DNA of 64,000 nucleotides. Source: UBA6770 sp965660875 (lineage in GTDB: Bacteria > Bacteroidota > Bacteroidia > Flavobacteriales_G > Salibacteraceae). The position numbers and the translations under genes were made by a program. The notes under the pieces are model-generated. The model saw nothing but the letters and a program-made list of their open reading frames with translations, was not told where the DNA came from and did not search any database. How positions within the stretch are numbered: position 1 is the stretch's first letter; each line of letters starts with the position of its first letter. Below, one piece after another: positions 63,477-64,000 of this stretch. Location: positions 6,373 through 70,372 of the forward strand of contig CBFIBQ010000017.1 in NCBI GenBank assembly GCA_965660875.1, in the 5' to 3' direction.

Positions 63477-64000
63477 ATGGCTACAAAAATTAGACTACAA
63501 AGACACGGAAAGAAAAGAAATGCATACTACTATATAGTAGCTGCGGATAGCCGTGTAAAAAGAGATGGAAAGTATATCGAAAGACTAGGAGATTACAATC
63601 CAAATACAAACCCTGCAACAATCAATATCGATTTTGAACGTGCGTTGCATTGGGTTAAAGCTGGTGCACAACCAACAGATACTGCACGAGCAATTTTATC
63701 CTACAAGGGGATAATGATGAAAAACCATTTAGACAAAGGCGTTGCTAAAGGAGCGCATACTCAAGCTCAAGCCGACGCAAAATTCGAAAAGTGGTTGAAT
63801 GAGAAGTCTGCTAAAATCGAAGGCAAAATTGAAGGACTTGAAAAGTCTAAGGCCGATGCAGATGCGAAACGATTAGCCGCTGAAAAAGAGGTGAACGAAA
63901 AAAGAATGGCAGACATTCAAGCTAAAGAAGCTGAATTGCACGCTGCAGCCGAAGCTGAAAATAAAGAAAATTCAGTAGAGGAAGTTGCCGAAGATGTTGC
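63477..64000 (+). CDS. rpsP: 30S ribosomal protein S16, 3' end outside window
   Basis: The frame opens at the ATG at 63477 ('MATKIRLQRHGKKRNAYYYI') and stays open to the window edge (174 codons seen). The S16 core covers the first ~80 residues ('VAADSRVKRDGKYIERLGDY', 'RALHWVKAGAQPTDTA'). A long Lys/Glu/Ala-rich helical extension follows, which is typical of Bacteroidota S16. A short perfect palindrome, AACCGCGGTT (63445-63454), lies 22 bases upstream and may be part of a leader structure. Confidence 0.95.
   Translation, partial: MATKIRLQRHGKKRNAYYYIVAADSRVKRDGKYIERLGDYNPNTNPATINIDFERALHWVKAGAQPTDTARAILSYKGIMMKNHLDKGVAKGAHTQAQADAKFEKWLNEKSAKIEGKIEGLEKSKADADAKRLAAEKEVNEKRMADIQAKEAELHAAAEAENKENSVEEVAEDV

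Noticed and set aside
1..64000. tRNA, rRNA, transposase or prophage genes
   Set aside because: Intergenic regions were scanned by eye and no tRNA arms, transposase motifs or phage genes were seen; a tRNAscan-SE or Infernal run would be decisive.

Overview
The window looks like a chromosomal segment of a free-living, AT-rich member of the Bacteroidota, most likely Flavobacteriales-like. The signs are several proteins ending in type IX secretion (T9SS) sorting domains, TAnnTTTG -7 promoter boxes instead of sigma70 boxes, few Shine-Dalgarno sequences, a C-terminally extended ribosomal protein S16, and families typical of the phylum (DUF4476, DUF1015, an OmpA/TPR/PD40 protein, the TIGR02757 family, the choice-of-anchor A fold). 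No rRNA, tRNA, CRISPR array, transposase or prophage was seen. The one structured RNA recognised is a 6S RNA.

Layout. 1-12.4 kb: end of a DUF4476 gene, the serine pathway genes serC and serA, then an apparent ~5 kb insertion (a lipoprotein with a truncated duplicate, a T9SS-exported hydrolase with a heptanucleotide repeat at its start, an XRE regulator), then DUF1015-Nudix-Omp85 and an Asp-box protein. 12.6-24 kb: a very long TPR protein, dipeptidase E, and a patch of T9SS cargo genes, two intact paralogues and one pseudogene around a large choice-of-anchor/PKD protein. 24-30 kb: htpG behind a sigma54-like promoter, LemA with two TPM-domain proteins, a TerB/J-domain protein, and lipoamide dehydrogenase. 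30.3-39.5 kb: an exopolysaccharide operon (amidotransferase, glycosyltransferase, Wza-like export protein, Wzc-like tyrosine kinase with a YG-repeat tail, RfbC, WecA/MraY-like initiating transferase, lytic transglycosylase), running into uvrA. 42.3-51.1 kb, minus strand: carbonic anhydrase, a Cache-domain/pentameric ligand-gated channel fusion, a GlcD-type oxidase, two nucleotide-sugar enzymes, RNase Y, 6S RNA, zapA and a coiled-coil partner. 51.2-64 kb: an M23 peptidase, a LolD ATPase, TIGR02757, MORN, AcpH and MnmD proteins, a vWA membrane protein, fabG, an OmpA/PD40 protein, a DCC protein, and rpsP cut by the window edge.

Most unusual is the gene at 43104-45212. It joins a periplasmic dCache small-molecule sensor to a second periplasmic domain with the Pro-loop signature of Cys-loop-type ligand-gated ion channels and the matching four-helix membrane domain, so it may be a two-sensor ion channel. 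Other points of interest are the possible phase-variable repeat at 6563-6590, the sigma54-like htpG promoter, several -7 boxes only a few bases before start codons, and signs of recent rearrangement next to serA and in the T9SS cargo patch.
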